A stretch of DNA of 31,116 nucleotides from Actinomycetes bacterium (GTDB taxonomy: Bacteria; Actinomycetota; Acidimicrobiia; Acidimicrobiales; Microtrichaceae), in NCBI GenBank assembly GCA_023389745.1, contig JAEWED010000120.1:1-31116 (forward strand). The letters run 5' to 3'. The notes below the pieces were generated by a model. That model made no database searches and was not told the origin of the DNA. It was given only the letters and a program-made list of their open reading frames with translations. Position numbers and translations under genes: made by a program. Shown piece by piece: positions 15,599 through 25,200 of the stretch (position 1 is its first letter; every line of letters starts with the position of its first letter).

Positions 15599-17068
15599 TC
15601 AGGACGCCGTCGTCGAGGCGGCTCGACCCGACGGACGCAGCTCGTAGAGGAACTGGTAGCCGAACAGCTGGGGCCGCAGCACGACCGCGGCGCGGTCGAT
15701 GCGCGCCATGAGCCGAGCGAGCGGCGACGAGTCGATGTCGCTGCCGTCGCCGCCACGATCGACGACCTCGAGCGGCAGCCCCGTGGCGTCGCGCCGGGCC
15801 ACGGTGTAGCCCTCGGCCTGCACGAGGCGCTCGAAGCTGCGCCGGGTGAAGAACCGGACGTGGTCGGCGTCGAGGATGCCGCGACGGTCGTAGTCGAAGC
15901 GGCCGAGCGCGACACGCAGGCGCGGGTACCAGTGGCCGAAGTTCGGCACGCTGACCACCAGCGAACCGCCGGGGGCGAGCACGTCGTGCAGCTGCGACAG
16001 GAGCTGGTCGGGACGCCGGACGTGCTCGAGCACATCCGCGGCGAGCACGACGTCGTACTGGCCGTCGAGCTCGTCGGGCAGCCCGCGATCGAGGTCGGCG
16101 GTGAGGAAGGTGTCGACCCGTTCCTCGACGCCCTCGTGCGCGGTCAGGTCGACGCCGGTCACGGTGTGGCCGAGGTCTCGGAGCCGCTGGGCGAAGCGCC
16201 CGTCGGAGCAGCCCAGGTCGAGCACCCGGGCGCCGCTGCGACGCGAGAGCCAGTCCTCGAGGACGGCGTGCGAGGAGCCCTCGCCGTCCTTCTGGTCGTA
16301 GGCCGTGCTGTCGAAGGCGAGCTCACCGGTGCCGAAGCCCATCTTGTGGGCGCGGTAGCGCATGACTTCGAGGGTGATCTCCTTGGCGTACTTCAGGCCG
16401 TTGACGTGGGAGATCTCGTCGCCGTAGTACGTCGGGATCGGGATCTCGACGATGCGCTGACCGGTCTCGATCAGCTGCAGGATGATCTGGGTGTCGAAGT
16501 CGAAGCCGTTGCTGTTGCGCTCGAAGGGCAACCGTCGCAGCGCCTCGACCGAGTACGCCCGGTAGCCCGAGTGCCACTCGGACAGCCGGACGCCGGCCAC
16601 GGCGTTCTCGACGGTGGTCAGGATGCGGTTGCCGACGAACTTGTACAGCGGCATGCCGCCACGGCGCGCCGCGCCGGCGTCGAGCATGCGGGAGCCGAAC
16701 ACGGCGTCGGCCTCGCCGGCGAGCAGCGGGGCGACCATCTCGGGGAGCAGCTCGGGGGCGTACTGGCCGTCGCCGTGCAGCAGCACGATGACGTCGAGAT
16801 CCGCGTCGATCGCGGTGCGGTAGCCCCACTTCTGGTTGCCGCCGTAGCCCAGGTTCTGCTCGTGGCGGGTCACCTCGATGGGCAGATCGGGATCGAGCTG
16901 CTGGTAGCCGACGGCGACCAGGTGCGTCTGGTCCTGGCTGTGGTCGTCGCCGACGATCACGCTGGTGATCGACGGGCGGAAGTCGTCCGGGATGCGGTCC
17001 AACACCTCGGCCAACGTCGTCGCTGCGTTGTACGCCACGACAAGGATGCCGATTCGCTTGGGTCTCAC
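15599..17068 (-). CDS. Bifunctional GT2 glycosyltransferase-methyltransferase fusion
   Basis: 489 residues. Residues 1-240 form a GT2 domain: IGILVVAYNAATTL, SVIVGDDHSQDQT, HEQNLGYGGNQKWG, the metal-site LLHGDGQYAPE, and SGYRAYSVEAL with HVNGLKYAKE later. Residues 270-430 form a class I methyltransferase: RVLDLGCSDGRF (motif I, Gly286), TGVDLTAH, DVVLAADVLEHV, and LAPGGSLVVSVPN. The protein could add a sugar and methylate it, or act on two steps of one pathway, in the cytoplasm. The start GTG 17068 is fixed by GGAGG six bases before it. It is the first gene of a four-gene operon and is divergent from the acyltransferase at 17122. Confidence 0.92.
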   Translation of the reverse strand: MRPKRIGILVVAYNAATTLAEVLDRIPDDFRPSITSVIVGDDHSQDQTHLVAVGYQQLDPDLPIEVTRHEQNLGYGGNQKWGYRTAIDADLDVIVLLHGDGQYAPELLPEMVAPLLAGEADAVFGSRMLDAGAARRGGMPLYKFVGNRILTTVENAVAGVRLSEWHSGYRAYSVEALRRLPFERNSNGFDFDTQIILQLIETGQRIVEIPIPTYYGDEISHVNGLKYAKEITLEVMRYRAHKMGFGTGELAFDSTAYDQKDGEGSSHAVLEDWLSRRSGARVLDLGCSDGRFAQRLRDLGHTVTGVDLTAHEGVEERVDTFLTADLDRGLPDELDGQYDVVLAADVLEHVRRPDQLLSQLHDVLAPGGSLVVSVPNFGHWYPRLRVALGRFDYDRRGILDADHVRFFTRRSFERLVQAEGYTVARRDATGLPLEVVDRGGDGSDIDSSPLARLMARIDRAAVVLRPQLFGYQFLYELRPSGRAASTTAS

Positions 17069-17074
17069 ACATTT

Positions 17075-17079
17075 CCTCC
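17075..17079 (-). promoter_or_regulatory. Ribosome binding site GGAGG deciding the start at 17068
   Basis: Minus-strand GGAGG at 17079-17075 lies six bases before GTG 17068. An ATG at 17072 in another frame is only two bases away from it and leads into a shadow frame. This supports GTG 17068 as the true start. Confidence 0.75.
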
Positions 17080-17109
17080 GTCGTCGACGGAGCGAGGCTA
17101 CAGCGCGTC

Positions 17110-17115
17110 TACCAT
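17110..17115 (+). promoter_or_regulatory. -10 box TACCAT for a leaderless acyltransferase gene
   Basis: TACCAT is followed by six bases and the ATG at 17122, with no ribosome binding site. This is the leaderless layout also seen at 11496 and 22144. It sits in the 53-bp gap shared with the divergent GT2-methyltransferase operon. Confidence 0.5.
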
Positions 17116-17121
17116 CCGGAC

Positions 17122-18459
17122 ATGAACCGCCCCGGCTCCGCGAGGGACGCTGTTGCTGCGCCCGCCGCCGGTGATCGGCCCGAGCCCACCGCAGGTGAGA
17201 GGCCCGAGCCGACTGCAGGTGAGAGGCCCGAGCCCACCGCAGGTGAGAGAATCGAGTCCGAGCGCCCGCTCGTGCCCGGTCGGCCCCACTTCGCTGCGCT
17301 CGACGGCTGTCGAGCGCTGGCGGCGATCGGTGTCCTGGTGACCCACGTCGGCCTGCTGAGCGGCTACATCACCCGTACCCCGGGCATCGGCCCCTATCTG
17401 GCCCGGATGGACGTCGGCGTCTCGATCTTCTTCGTGCTGTCCGGTTTCCTGCTGTACCGGCCGGTCGTCGCCGCACGCTTCGAGCAGCACCGCATGGTGG
17501 GTGTCGGTGACTACGCCCGGCGGCGGATCCTCCGGATCTTCCCGGCGTACTGGGTGGCGTTGACCATCGTCGCGTTCGTCATGCGGGCGCCGGCCTTCTT
17601 CGAGCCGCACAGCATCGTGTCGCACTACCTGCTGCTCCAGGTCTACGACCCCCGTCAGCTCGTCGGTGGCCCGATCCAGCAGTCGTGGTCCCTGGCGACC
17701 GAGCTCGCCTTCTACGTGTTCGTCCCGTGCTGGGCGTGGCTGATGTCGCGACGCCCCCGCACCGACCGCGACCAGCTGCGCGTCGAGGTCGTCGCCCTCG
17801 TGGCCCTGTTGGTCGCGTCGACGGCCGCGAACGTGGTGCTGATCCGCATGGGCGTGCAGGACTCGACCTTCGCCCAGCTCGGCACCTGGCTGCCGTTCCG
17901 GATCGGCGACTTCGTGCCCGGCATGCTGCTGGCGGTCGCCACGGCGTGGATCTCGCACCGCGGCCTGCGGCTGCCGGACTGGCTGCGCGGCGCCCCGTTC
18001 ACCCTCGCCTGCTGGGCCGGCGCGGTCGTCGTGTTCTGGTTCGTGTCGACGCAGCTCGACCTGCCGATGTTCCCGACGTTCACTCCGACGCAGGCGTTCG
18101 CGGTGCGCATCCTGTACGTGGTCGTCGCCGCCCTGATCGTCGTGCCGGCGGTGCTCGCCCGCTCCGACCGCGGCCCGACGAAGTGGGCGTTCGCCAACCC
18201 GGTGATGGTGTGGCTCGGCCTGGTGTCGTACGGGATCTACATCTGGCACGAGGCCTGGCAGGACGTCTACCTGCGCTGGACCGACCAGCCCGCGCTGAAC
18301 TCGAGCTTCGTCGGGATGATGGTCTTCACCGTCGTCACGACGCTGATCTGCGCTGCGGTCAGCTGGTACGTGATCGAGCGCCCGGCCATGGCGTGGGGCG
18401 TCCGGCTGACGAAGCGGCGCCGCTCAGCTGCGGAGCCGGTCGCACAACGGGGTCGCTGA
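17122..18459 (+). CDS. Acyltransferase family 3 membrane protein
   Basis: 445 residues. A polar leader with three copies of RPEPTAGE (residues about 19-43) precedes the acyltransferase-3 domain. FAALDGCRALAAIGVLVTHVGL gives the conserved His, then MDVGVSIFFVLSGFLLYRP, ARRRILRIFPAYWVAL and SWSLATELAFYVFVP, followed by further membrane segments to the end. It would transfer an acetyl or other acyl group to an envelope glycan or lipid. Unlike the 7889-10687 protein it has no SGNH domain, so it may use another acceptor enzyme or transfer directly. The last 36 bp overlap the 3' end of the convergent minus-strand gene. Confidence 0.92.
   Translation: MNRPGSARDAVAAPAAGDRPEPTAGERPEPTAGERPEPTAGERIESERPLVPGRPHFAALDGCRALAAIGVLVTHVGLLSGYITRTPGIGPYLARMDVGVSIFFVLSGFLLYRPVVAARFEQHRMVGVGDYARRRILRIFPAYWVALTIVAFVMRAPAFFEPHSIVSHYLLLQVYDPRQLVGGPIQQSWSLATELAFYVFVPCWAWLMSRRPRTDRDQLRVEVVALVALLVASTAANVVLIRMGVQDSTFAQLGTWLPFRIGDFVPGMLLAVATAWISHRGLRLPDWLRGAPFTLACWAGAVVVFWFVSTQLDLPMFPTFTPTQAFAVRILYVVVAALIVVPAVLARSDRGPTKWAFANPVMVWLGLVSYGIYIWHEAWQDVYLRWTDQPALNSSFVGMMVFTVVTTLICAAVSWYVIERPAMAWGVRLTKRRRSAAEPVAQRGR
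17177..17248 (+). repeat. 24-bp in-frame tandem repeat in the acyltransferase leader (3 copies)
   Basis: Copies at 17177-17200, 17201-17224 and 17225-17248; the middle one differs at two bases without changing the peptide. Each encodes RPEPTAGE. The unit begins GGCCCGAGCC and ends GCAGGTGAGA. Confidence 0.95.
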
Positions 18460-20679
18460 GCCCTCGGCGTCCACCGAGATCGCTCCCCCGCTGCTGGCCC
18501 GATCGCCGGCCATCGGCTCGACGGGGCCCTCGGTCAGGTCGATCTGCACCCGGAGCAGCTCGCCATCGGGGCCTGTGACCACCACGTTGTCGGTGCGGCG
18601 GTCGAACGCGACGTCCAGCGGGATCGTCGTGCCGTCGGGCAGGTCGAACTCGGCGCCGACCAGGGAGCGCTGCACGCCGTCGGGACGGTCGACCTCGACC
18701 ACGAGGCGCACCCGGTCGCCGCCGAGCGGCTCGAGCACGAGCCGGCTGCCCGGACCGGTCTCGGGCGAACCGGGACTGCCGAGCAGCGTCGCCGGAGCGA
18801 CCATCTCACCGTCGCGGGTCACGTCCAGGCGCAGCCCGTCCTCGGCCCCGCCGCTCTCGATCAGGTACCAGATCGTGCCGTTGCTGCGGTAGAGCGCGTC
18901 GCAGTCCCCCACGATCGCCAGCCGGCCGACCCGTTCGGCCGGTGGCAGCTCGTCGGACGACGCGACCTCGACGATCTCGAAGCTGCCGCCGAGCCGTTCC
19001 TGCAGGCGCAGCCACGCGGCGCGGTCTATCTCGGTCACTCCCGGCGACACCTCGAAGCCGTACTGGAGCGCCATGCCGACGTGGGCGGCGACGGTCCACA
19101 GCGACGTGACGACCAGGACGGCCACGCCGGCGATCACCGCGGGTCGGCGCGGGGCGCGGGCACCTGCTCCTGTCGCGGTGGCCGCGCCGGCATCAGCACC
19201 TGCGCCTGCACCGGCATCCGCGTCTCCACCATCCGCGACTGCCTCGGCATCCGCCCTGGCCTCATGCTCCGCACGGTCGAGCGAGGCAGCGGGGGCGGCG
19301 AGCGCGCCGAGCGCGGTCAGCCCGACCAGCCCCAGGAGCGCGGCGACGGGGAACAGGTCGGTCAGGTAGCGCTGGGCGATGTAGCCGAACACCACGATCA
19401 CCGCACCGCCCACCGCTGCACCGACCACCGGGATCCGCAGCGCGGCGATGCGCTCGGCGGCGTCGTCGGTCGTCGCGCCGCGCTCGGCCGCCCGCCGCAG
19501 CGCTCGTCGGGGTGCGACGAGCACGACGAGCCCGAACAACCCGGCGATCAGCAGCATCGGCTGGCTCGCCGGCACGCTGCCGGACCAGTCGAGCTCGGCG
19601 AAGACCGCGTCGCCCAGGACCGCCGGCCTGGTCGAGGGGAACTCCAGGTACGGGAAGGCACCGCTCAGGCCGATCCCGTCCGGTCGCAGCACCTGCACCA
19701 GGACCGAAGGGGCGTACTGCAGCCCGAACAGCGAGTTGCCGTTCGCGGCCAGTGCCTCCTGGCGGGCGACGTCGGTGGCCACCAGGGCCTGGCGGTCGAG
19801 CGGCACGCTGAACGGCGAGCCGAACCGTGCCTGGTTCACCCCGGTGTAGAGCACCATCGACAGCAGCACTCCCACGACCACGACGGCGAGCGAGGCGCCG
19901 GGGGCGGTCGTGGACCGCGCCGGCGACCAACCCGAGATCCGTTCCACGCGTGGGGCCAGGCGAGGAGCGGCGATCGCGACGAGCAGGCACAGCGACACGA
20001 GCCCGAGCGCGGCGATCGGCGCGAGCCCGATCGACGTGCGGGTGTTGATGGTGACCCCGGCGAGCAGCACCGCGGGGACGAGCATGGCGACGCCGCGGCC
20101 AGCGGACCCCCGGCCGCACCCGTCGAGCCAGTACATCAGCAAGGTCAGCGACGCGAGGCACGTCGCGGAACCCCACACCAGGGCCTCGTGGTACACCCAG
20201 GCCTTCGAGGCGAGGAACAGCAGCGATCCGCCGCCGATGCCGAACGTCGCGACCGCGGTGCACGCCGCCTCGAGCCGACCCAGCGGTGCGTCACCACGGA
20301 CGCAGCGGCGCATCAACCACCCCGCGGCGATCACGGCGGCCATCGCCGAGACGAACCCGAGGGTCATCGACAACCCGGTGAGTCGCCCGTCGAAGCGGTC
20401 GGTGGCCGCGAGCAGCGGGAGACGCACCAGCGTGGGGGCGATGCCCTGGTAGATGTGGGTCTCGTCGCCGATGCGGAAGCCCTCGAAACCGGGGATGTCG
20501 GGGTCGACGTCGATGTGGCCGTCGAGCAGCGCCCGAGCCTGCCCGTCGTAGAAGTTGCCCAGCAGGTCGCGGTCGAACACGCCGTCGCGGCCGCTCTGCA
20601 GCACCAGCACGAACACGACCGTCGCCAGCGCGGCACCGATGCCCGCGGCGGTCAGGAAACGTCGGCGGACGTCGTTCAC
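18424..20679 (-). CDS. Large polytopic membrane protein, GT-C-like, with a C-terminal outside domain
   Basis: 751 residues from GTG 20679, which overlaps the upstream stop by 4 bp (GTGA). A first membrane segment (AAGIGAALATVVFVLVLQS) is followed by a loop with NFYDGQARALLDGHIDVDPD and then about ten more segments to residue 510. A low-complexity Ala/Gly/Asp stretch (GDADAGAGAGADAGAATATG) lies before the last membrane segment. The final 200 residues look like a soluble beta-rich domain (RLDVTRDGEMV, RVRLVVEVDRPDG). The layout fits a GT-C-type glycosyltransferase or related envelope assembly protein, but no clear catalytic motif is seen, so the function is inferred from the context. Its 3' end overlaps the convergent acyltransferase gene by 36 bp. 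Confidence 0.8.
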   Translation of the reverse strand: MNDVRRRFLTAAGIGAALATVVFVLVLQSGRDGVFDRDLLGNFYDGQARALLDGHIDVDPDIPGFEGFRIGDETHIYQGIAPTLVRLPLLAATDRFDGRLTGLSMTLGFVSAMAAVIAAGWLMRRCVRGDAPLGRLEAACTAVATFGIGGGSLLFLASKAWVYHEALVWGSATCLASLTLLMYWLDGCGRGSAGRGVAMLVPAVLLAGVTINTRTSIGLAPIAALGLVSLCLLVAIAAPRLAPRVERISGWSPARSTTAPGASLAVVVVGVLLSMVLYTGVNQARFGSPFSVPLDRQALVATDVARQEALAANGNSLFGLQYAPSVLVQVLRPDGIGLSGAFPYLEFPSTRPAVLGDAVFAELDWSGSVPASQPMLLIAGLFGLVVLVAPRRALRRAAERGATTDDAAERIAALRIPVVGAAVGGAVIVVFGYIAQRYLTDLFPVAALLGLVGLTALGALAAPAASLDRAEHEARADAEAVADGGDADAGAGAGADAGAATATGAGARAPRRPAVIAGVAVLVVTSLWTVAAHVGMALQYGFEVSPGVTEIDRAAWLRLQERLGGSFEIVEVASSDELPPAERVGRLAIVGDCDALYRSNGTIWYLIESGGAEDGLRLDVTRDGEMVAPATLLGSPGSPETGPGSRLVLEPLGGDRVRLVVEVDRPDGVQRSLVGAEFDLPDGTTIPLDVAFDRRTDNVVVTGPDGELLRVQIDLTEGPVEPMAGDRASSGGAISVDAEGSATPLCDRLRS

Positions 20680-22136
20680 GAGACGGCTCCCGGGTCGAGG
20701 GTGCTCACGGTGCTCGGCGCGGCTGCGTCGACCTCGCTGGGTGCACCGTGCGACTCGCCGTCGGCCGCCCCCGGGGCGCGGGTGGCCCGGGCCACGGCCG
20801 AGGCCGCCAGCAGCGCCATCGCCGCGGTGATCGGGATCTTGAAGCGCTGGTCGCCGAAGGACAGCGCCGGCACGGCGATGCAGCCCAGGGCGATCGCCAC
20901 CGTCGACAGGCCGACCAGCGTGGACCGTTCCGCGACGCCACGGCGGCCGCTCCACCGGTCGCGCACCACGAGCGCGGCGCCGGCGATCGCGGCGAGCGAG
21001 ACGACCCAGTAGTAGACGTCGCTCAGCCACCGCAGCCCGGTCCGGAGCCCGTCGGACAGGTGCGGGTCCTGGCCGTAGGACTCCCAGGCGCGCAGCCCGT
21101 CGTGGTCGCCGTCGAAGGTGGCCCTGAGCTTGCCCCAGGTCAGCCCCGGCAGGCTCCCGGGGTGCTCCACGATCCAGTCGAGCGCACGTCCGCGCAGCTC
21201 TGCGTCGCGCTCGACCTCGATGTCGACGCCGTCGACGTAGCGCTGCCCGGTCCCGCAGGCCTCCGCGAACGCGAAGCCCCCCTTGGCGCCGTCGTGGAAC
21301 CCGATGCACAGGTTGTCGCCGGTGTTGGTCGACAGCGGCACGAACGCGTCCATGACCACCATGTTGCGGACCGTCCAGGGCAGCACCGCGACCAGGACTC
21401 CGACGACGAGCAGCCCCCCGACGCGCAGCGCGTCGCGCAGGCCGCGTCCGGCGGCCAGCCACGCGAGGGCCACGGCGGGGACGAGCACGAGCGTCGACTG
21501 GGGCCGGATCCAGACGCACAGGGCGGTGCAGACCACGACCAGCACCGCGCTCAGTCGCGTCGAGGCGGTGCTGGCCGGGTTGCTGCTGCGAGCCGCGGTC
21601 CAGGTGAACAGCGCCGCCAGCAACGTGCACAGGCACGCCAGGAACAACGTCTCGCTGAGGACGACCGCCGTGTGCAGCACCAGGTTGGGCCACAGCGCGA
21701 GCAGCAGGCCGGCGCCGACCCCGATGACCGTGCCCAGGTCCCGCCCACCCCGCCACGTCGCCCCCGGCGGGGCGAGCTGGCGCCCTGCCACGACGAGGGC
21801 GCCGCACGCGACACCGCCGAGCAGCGCCTGGACCAGGCCGATGACGAGCACCCGGTGGTCGGCCAGCCCGAACGCGGTCGCGCCCCGCTCCACGGCCCCG
21901 ACGAAGAACGGGTACCCGGGCGGGTAGTAGGCGGTCGGGTTGCCCAGCAGCGACGTGTAGCCGTCTCCCGCGGCGATGCCCGAACCGGAGTGCAGGTAGA
22001 TCAGCGGATCGGACACGCCGAGCGGCTCACGAGAGGCGACGGCGACCCAGATCAGCCGCAGGATCGCGGCGAACGCTCCGACCAGGACCGGGACTGCCAT
22101 CGGTCGTGATCGCCACGGCGTCGGGTCGGCCTCCAC
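20676..22136 (-). CDS. GT39/ArnT-like membrane glycosyltransferase
   Basis: 486 residues from GTG 22136. The first membrane segment (VLVGAFAAILRLIWVAVAS) is followed by an outside loop with EPLGVSDPLIYLHSG and TAYYPPGYPFFVGAVER; the acidic residue and the Y-P-P-G-Y-P motif are typical of PMT_2/ArnT-like GT-C enzymes. Nine or ten further membrane segments and a large outside loop (residues about 265-345, with two Cys) follow. The frame is open to 22208, but a TACTGT -10 box ends seven bases before GTG 22136 and suggests a leaderless message. It is translationally coupled to the downstream gene and divergent from the AftD-like gene. Confidence 0.87.
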   Translation of the reverse strand: MEADPTPWRSRPMAVPVLVGAFAAILRLIWVAVASREPLGVSDPLIYLHSGSGIAAGDGYTSLLGNPTAYYPPGYPFFVGAVERGATAFGLADHRVLVIGLVQALLGGVACGALVVAGRQLAPPGATWRGGRDLGTVIGVGAGLLLALWPNLVLHTAVVLSETLFLACLCTLLAALFTWTAARSSNPASTASTRLSAVLVVVCTALCVWIRPQSTLVLVPAVALAWLAAGRGLRDALRVGGLLVVGVLVAVLPWTVRNMVVMDAFVPLSTNTGDNLCIGFHDGAKGGFAFAEACGTGQRYVDGVDIEVERDAELRGRALDWIVEHPGSLPGLTWGKLRATFDGDHDGLRAWESYGQDPHLSDGLRTGLRWLSDVYYWVVSLAAIAGAALVVRDRWSGRRGVAERSTLVGLSTVAIALGCIAVPALSFGDQRFKIPITAAMALLAASAVARATRAPGAADGESHGAPSEVDAAAPSTVSTLDPGAVS

Positions 22137-22143
22137 GGCGGCG

Positions 22144-22149
22144 ACAGTA
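22144..22149 (-). promoter_or_regulatory. -10 box TACTGT for a leaderless GT39-like gene
   Basis: Minus-strand TACTGT (22149-22144) is followed by seven bases and GTG 22136. No ribosome binding site is seen. It shares the 96-bp divergent gap with the promoter of the AftD-like gene. Confidence 0.5.
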
Positions 22150-22215
22150 CCGGACGCGCCGGAATCGACCTGTGACCTGGCTGGGCAGGGACACGGCTGT
22201 CGCTCCACGCGGAAC

Positions 22216-22221
22216 TATGGT
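22216..22221 (+). promoter_or_regulatory. Candidate -10 box TATGGT for the AftD-like gene
   Basis: TATGGT lies eleven bases before ATG 22233, so the message would have a leader of only a few bases. The alternative GTG 22224 is two bases from the box and could not be transcribed from it. Confidence 0.4.
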
Positions 22222-22232
22222 CGGTGCTTCCG

Positions 22233-25200
22233 ATGGCCGCGACCGACCTTCCGAGCGACACGGCCGCAGAGCCGGATCCCCCCGACGACAGCGCAGCTGG
22301 CAGCGACAGCGCCGCTGCTGGCGCGAGCGACCGCGCAGCGGCGAACGGCCGGGCCGCCGGGGGCGGCGGCACGTGGTGGCGGCGGCTGCACCCCGGTGTG
22401 GTCCTGCTGGTCCTGGTCAGCTACGTGCCACTGCTGTTGACCCGTCCCGGCGAGGTCGGAGCCGACACCAAGACCTACCTCTACCTCGACCCGTCCCGGT
22501 TGCTGTCGCGCGCGCCGTACATGTGGGACCCGAACGTCGGGCTCGGCACCGTCACCCACCAGAACATCGGCTACCTGTGGCCGATGGGCCCGTACTACTG
22601 GCTCATGGAGACGATCGGGCTGCCCGACTGGGTCGCCCAACGGCTCTGGTTGGGGTCGATCATCCTCGCCGCCGGCCTGGGCGTGCGCTGGATGCTCAAG
22701 GAGCTGCACTGGACCACGTCGGGGGCGACGGTGGCCGCCTTCGCATATGCCCTCAGCCCGTACCTGATCGACTACGGGGCGCGCATCTCGGTCATCCTGC
22801 TGCCCTTCGCCGGCCTGCCGTGGCTCATCGGGCTGTCGGCCCGGGCGCTGCGCCGCCGCGATTGGGCCACCCCGGCGATCTTCGCGCTGGTGACCCTCAC
22901 CGTCGGCGGCGTCAACGCGACGTCGCTGCTGCTGGTGATGATCGGCCCGTTGATGTGGTTCGTGTACGCCACGTTCGTCGAGCGCGAGGTCCGCTTCGGC
23001 CAGGCGGTGGGCACGGCGCTGCGCATCGGGGTGCTCACCCTCGTGACCTCGCTGTGGTGGATGGCGGGCCTTGCGATCCAGGGTGCCCACGGCATCTCGA
23101 TCCTGCGCTACACCGAGACCTACGAGACCGTCGCCAACGCCTCGCTCGCACCCGAGCTGGTCCGGGGTCTCGGCTACTGGTTCTTCTACGGCAGCGACGG
23201 CCTCGGCGCCTGGACCGAGGCGTCGGTCGGGCTCGTCGAGATCGCACCGCTGCTGATCCTGTCGTTCCTCATCCCCGGGCTGGCGATCGCCGCGGGGCTG
23301 TTCACCCGCTGGCGCCACCGCGTGTTCTTCGCGTCGATGGTGGTCGTCGGCCTCGTGGTCGCCGTCGGTGCACACCCCTTCGAGTCGCCGTCGCCCTACG
23401 GGGCGCTGTTCAAGGCGTTCACGTCGGGCGACCTGGGCCTCTCGTTCCGCTCGACGCCGCGAGCGGTGCCCCTGATCGCCCTGGGACTCGCCGTGTTCCT
23501 CGGCGCCGGTGTCGGCGCGATCAGCCGCATCCGGCCGAGCTGGCACCGCCTGCTCGCCGGCGGGCTGATCGTCCTGATCTGCATCAACCAGGCGGCGCTG
23601 TTCCGCGGCCAGATGGTCGACCGGAACCTGCAGCGCGACGAGGAGCTGCCCGCCTACTGGCGTGAGGCGGCCGCAGCGATGGACGCGGGCGATCGCGACA
23701 CCCGCGTGCTCGAGGTCCCGGGCATCGACTTCGCCGCCTACCGGTGGGGCAACAGCGTCGACCCGATCACCCCCGGCCTGACCGACCGCGAGTACGCCGC
23801 TCGGGAGCTGATCCCCTACGGCTCCCCTCCCTCGGCCAACCTGCTCAACGACGTCGACCTGCCGTTCCAGTCGGGCAGGGTCGATCCCGCGGCGATCGCT
23901 CCCCTGGCCCGGATCCTCGGCGTCGGTGACATCGTCCTGCGGGCGGACCTGCAGTACGAGCGGTACCGCACGCCGCGCCCTCGGCAGACCTTCGCCGAGC
24001 TGCTCGCCGCCCCCGGCCTGGCCGCACCCGTCGGTTTCGGTGCTGCGGTGCCGAACGAGGCGAGCGACCAGCTGCCGCTCGACGACGAGATGTCGTTCTC
24101 GATCCCCTCGACCGCGGCGGACCCCGCGCCCGTCACGCTCTTCGGCGTCGAGGATCCCCGCCCGGTGCTCCGCACCACCTCGGCGCTCGCGCCGACCGTG
24201 CTCGCGGGCAACGGCGCTGCCCTGGTCGCGCTCGCCGCGATCGGGCGCCTCCCCGCCGACCGCCCCGTCTTCTACAGCGCATCGTTCGCCGAGGACACCG
24301 ACGCACTGACGGCCATCGTCGACGAGCCGGACTCCGAGCTCGTGGTCACCGACACCAACCGCCGCCAGGGTCGCCGCTGGGGCGCCGTGCGTGACAACGA
24401 CGGTTACACCGAGCGCGTCGGCGAGGAACCGCTCGTCGACGACGCCACCGACAACCGCCTCGAGGTGTTCCCCGACGAGACCGACGACCACCGCACCGTG
24501 GTCGAGCAGCTCGGCGGCACCACCGCTGCCGCGTCGCGCTACGGCAACGGTGTGACCTTCACCGGTTCCGACCGTGCAGCGAACGCCGTCGACGGCGATC
24601 CGGCCACGGCGTGGCGCGTCGCTGCGTTCGACGACGCCGTCGGTGAGTTCATCGAGATCGACGTCGACGAGCCCCTCACGACCGACCACCTGGACCTGCT
24701 CCAGGTGCAGGGGGCGAAGAACCGCCACATCACCACCGTCGAGCTGCGCTTCGACGACGGCGACCCGGTGCCCGTCGATCTGTCCGAGGCGTCACGCGGC
24801 GGCGAGGGGCAGCGGATCGACATCGGCGAGCGCACCTTCTCCCGGCTGCGGATCACGATCACCGGGACCGATCCCGCCGATCGCGCCAGCTGGAAGGGCA
24901 TCTCCGACGTCGGGTTCGCCGAGATCGACATCGACGGCCTGGAGCCGGTCGTCGAGGTCGTCCGTCCGCCGGTCGACCTGCTCGACACCGTCGGCGAGTC
25001 GTCCCTGGAGCGTCCGCTGACATACCTCTTCACCCGTCGTGCAGCGAAGGCCACCGACGTCATCGCGATCGACGAGGAGCCCACGATGCGGCGCTGGGTG
25101 ATCGGCCCGGTCGACCGTCGCTTCACCATCTACGGCACGGCCCGCCTCGACGTCCGCCTCGACGACGCCTCGCTCGACGCTCTGTTGGGCCACCGCGACG

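Noticed and set aside
13501..15711. 736-residue open frame on the plus strand
   Set aside because: Antisense to the methyltransferase and GT39-like genes, with no domain signal.
14053..16035. 660-residue version of the GT39-like protein
   Set aside because: The extension lies inside the coding sequence of the GT2-methyltransferase gene and is Ser/Arg-rich shadow; GTG 15591 fits the operon spacing.
17177..17248. CRISPR-like array of 24-bp units
   Set aside because: No spacers; the units are in frame and encode RPEPTAGE inside a membrane protein leader.
18424..21807. Single 1127-residue protein on the minus strand
   Set aside because: The first 376 residues lie in a shadow frame of the GT39-like gene; the real start is GTG 20679 at a GTGA overlap.
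22215..24728. 837-residue open frame on the minus strand
   Set aside because: Antisense to the AftD-like gene; no motif, shadow composition.
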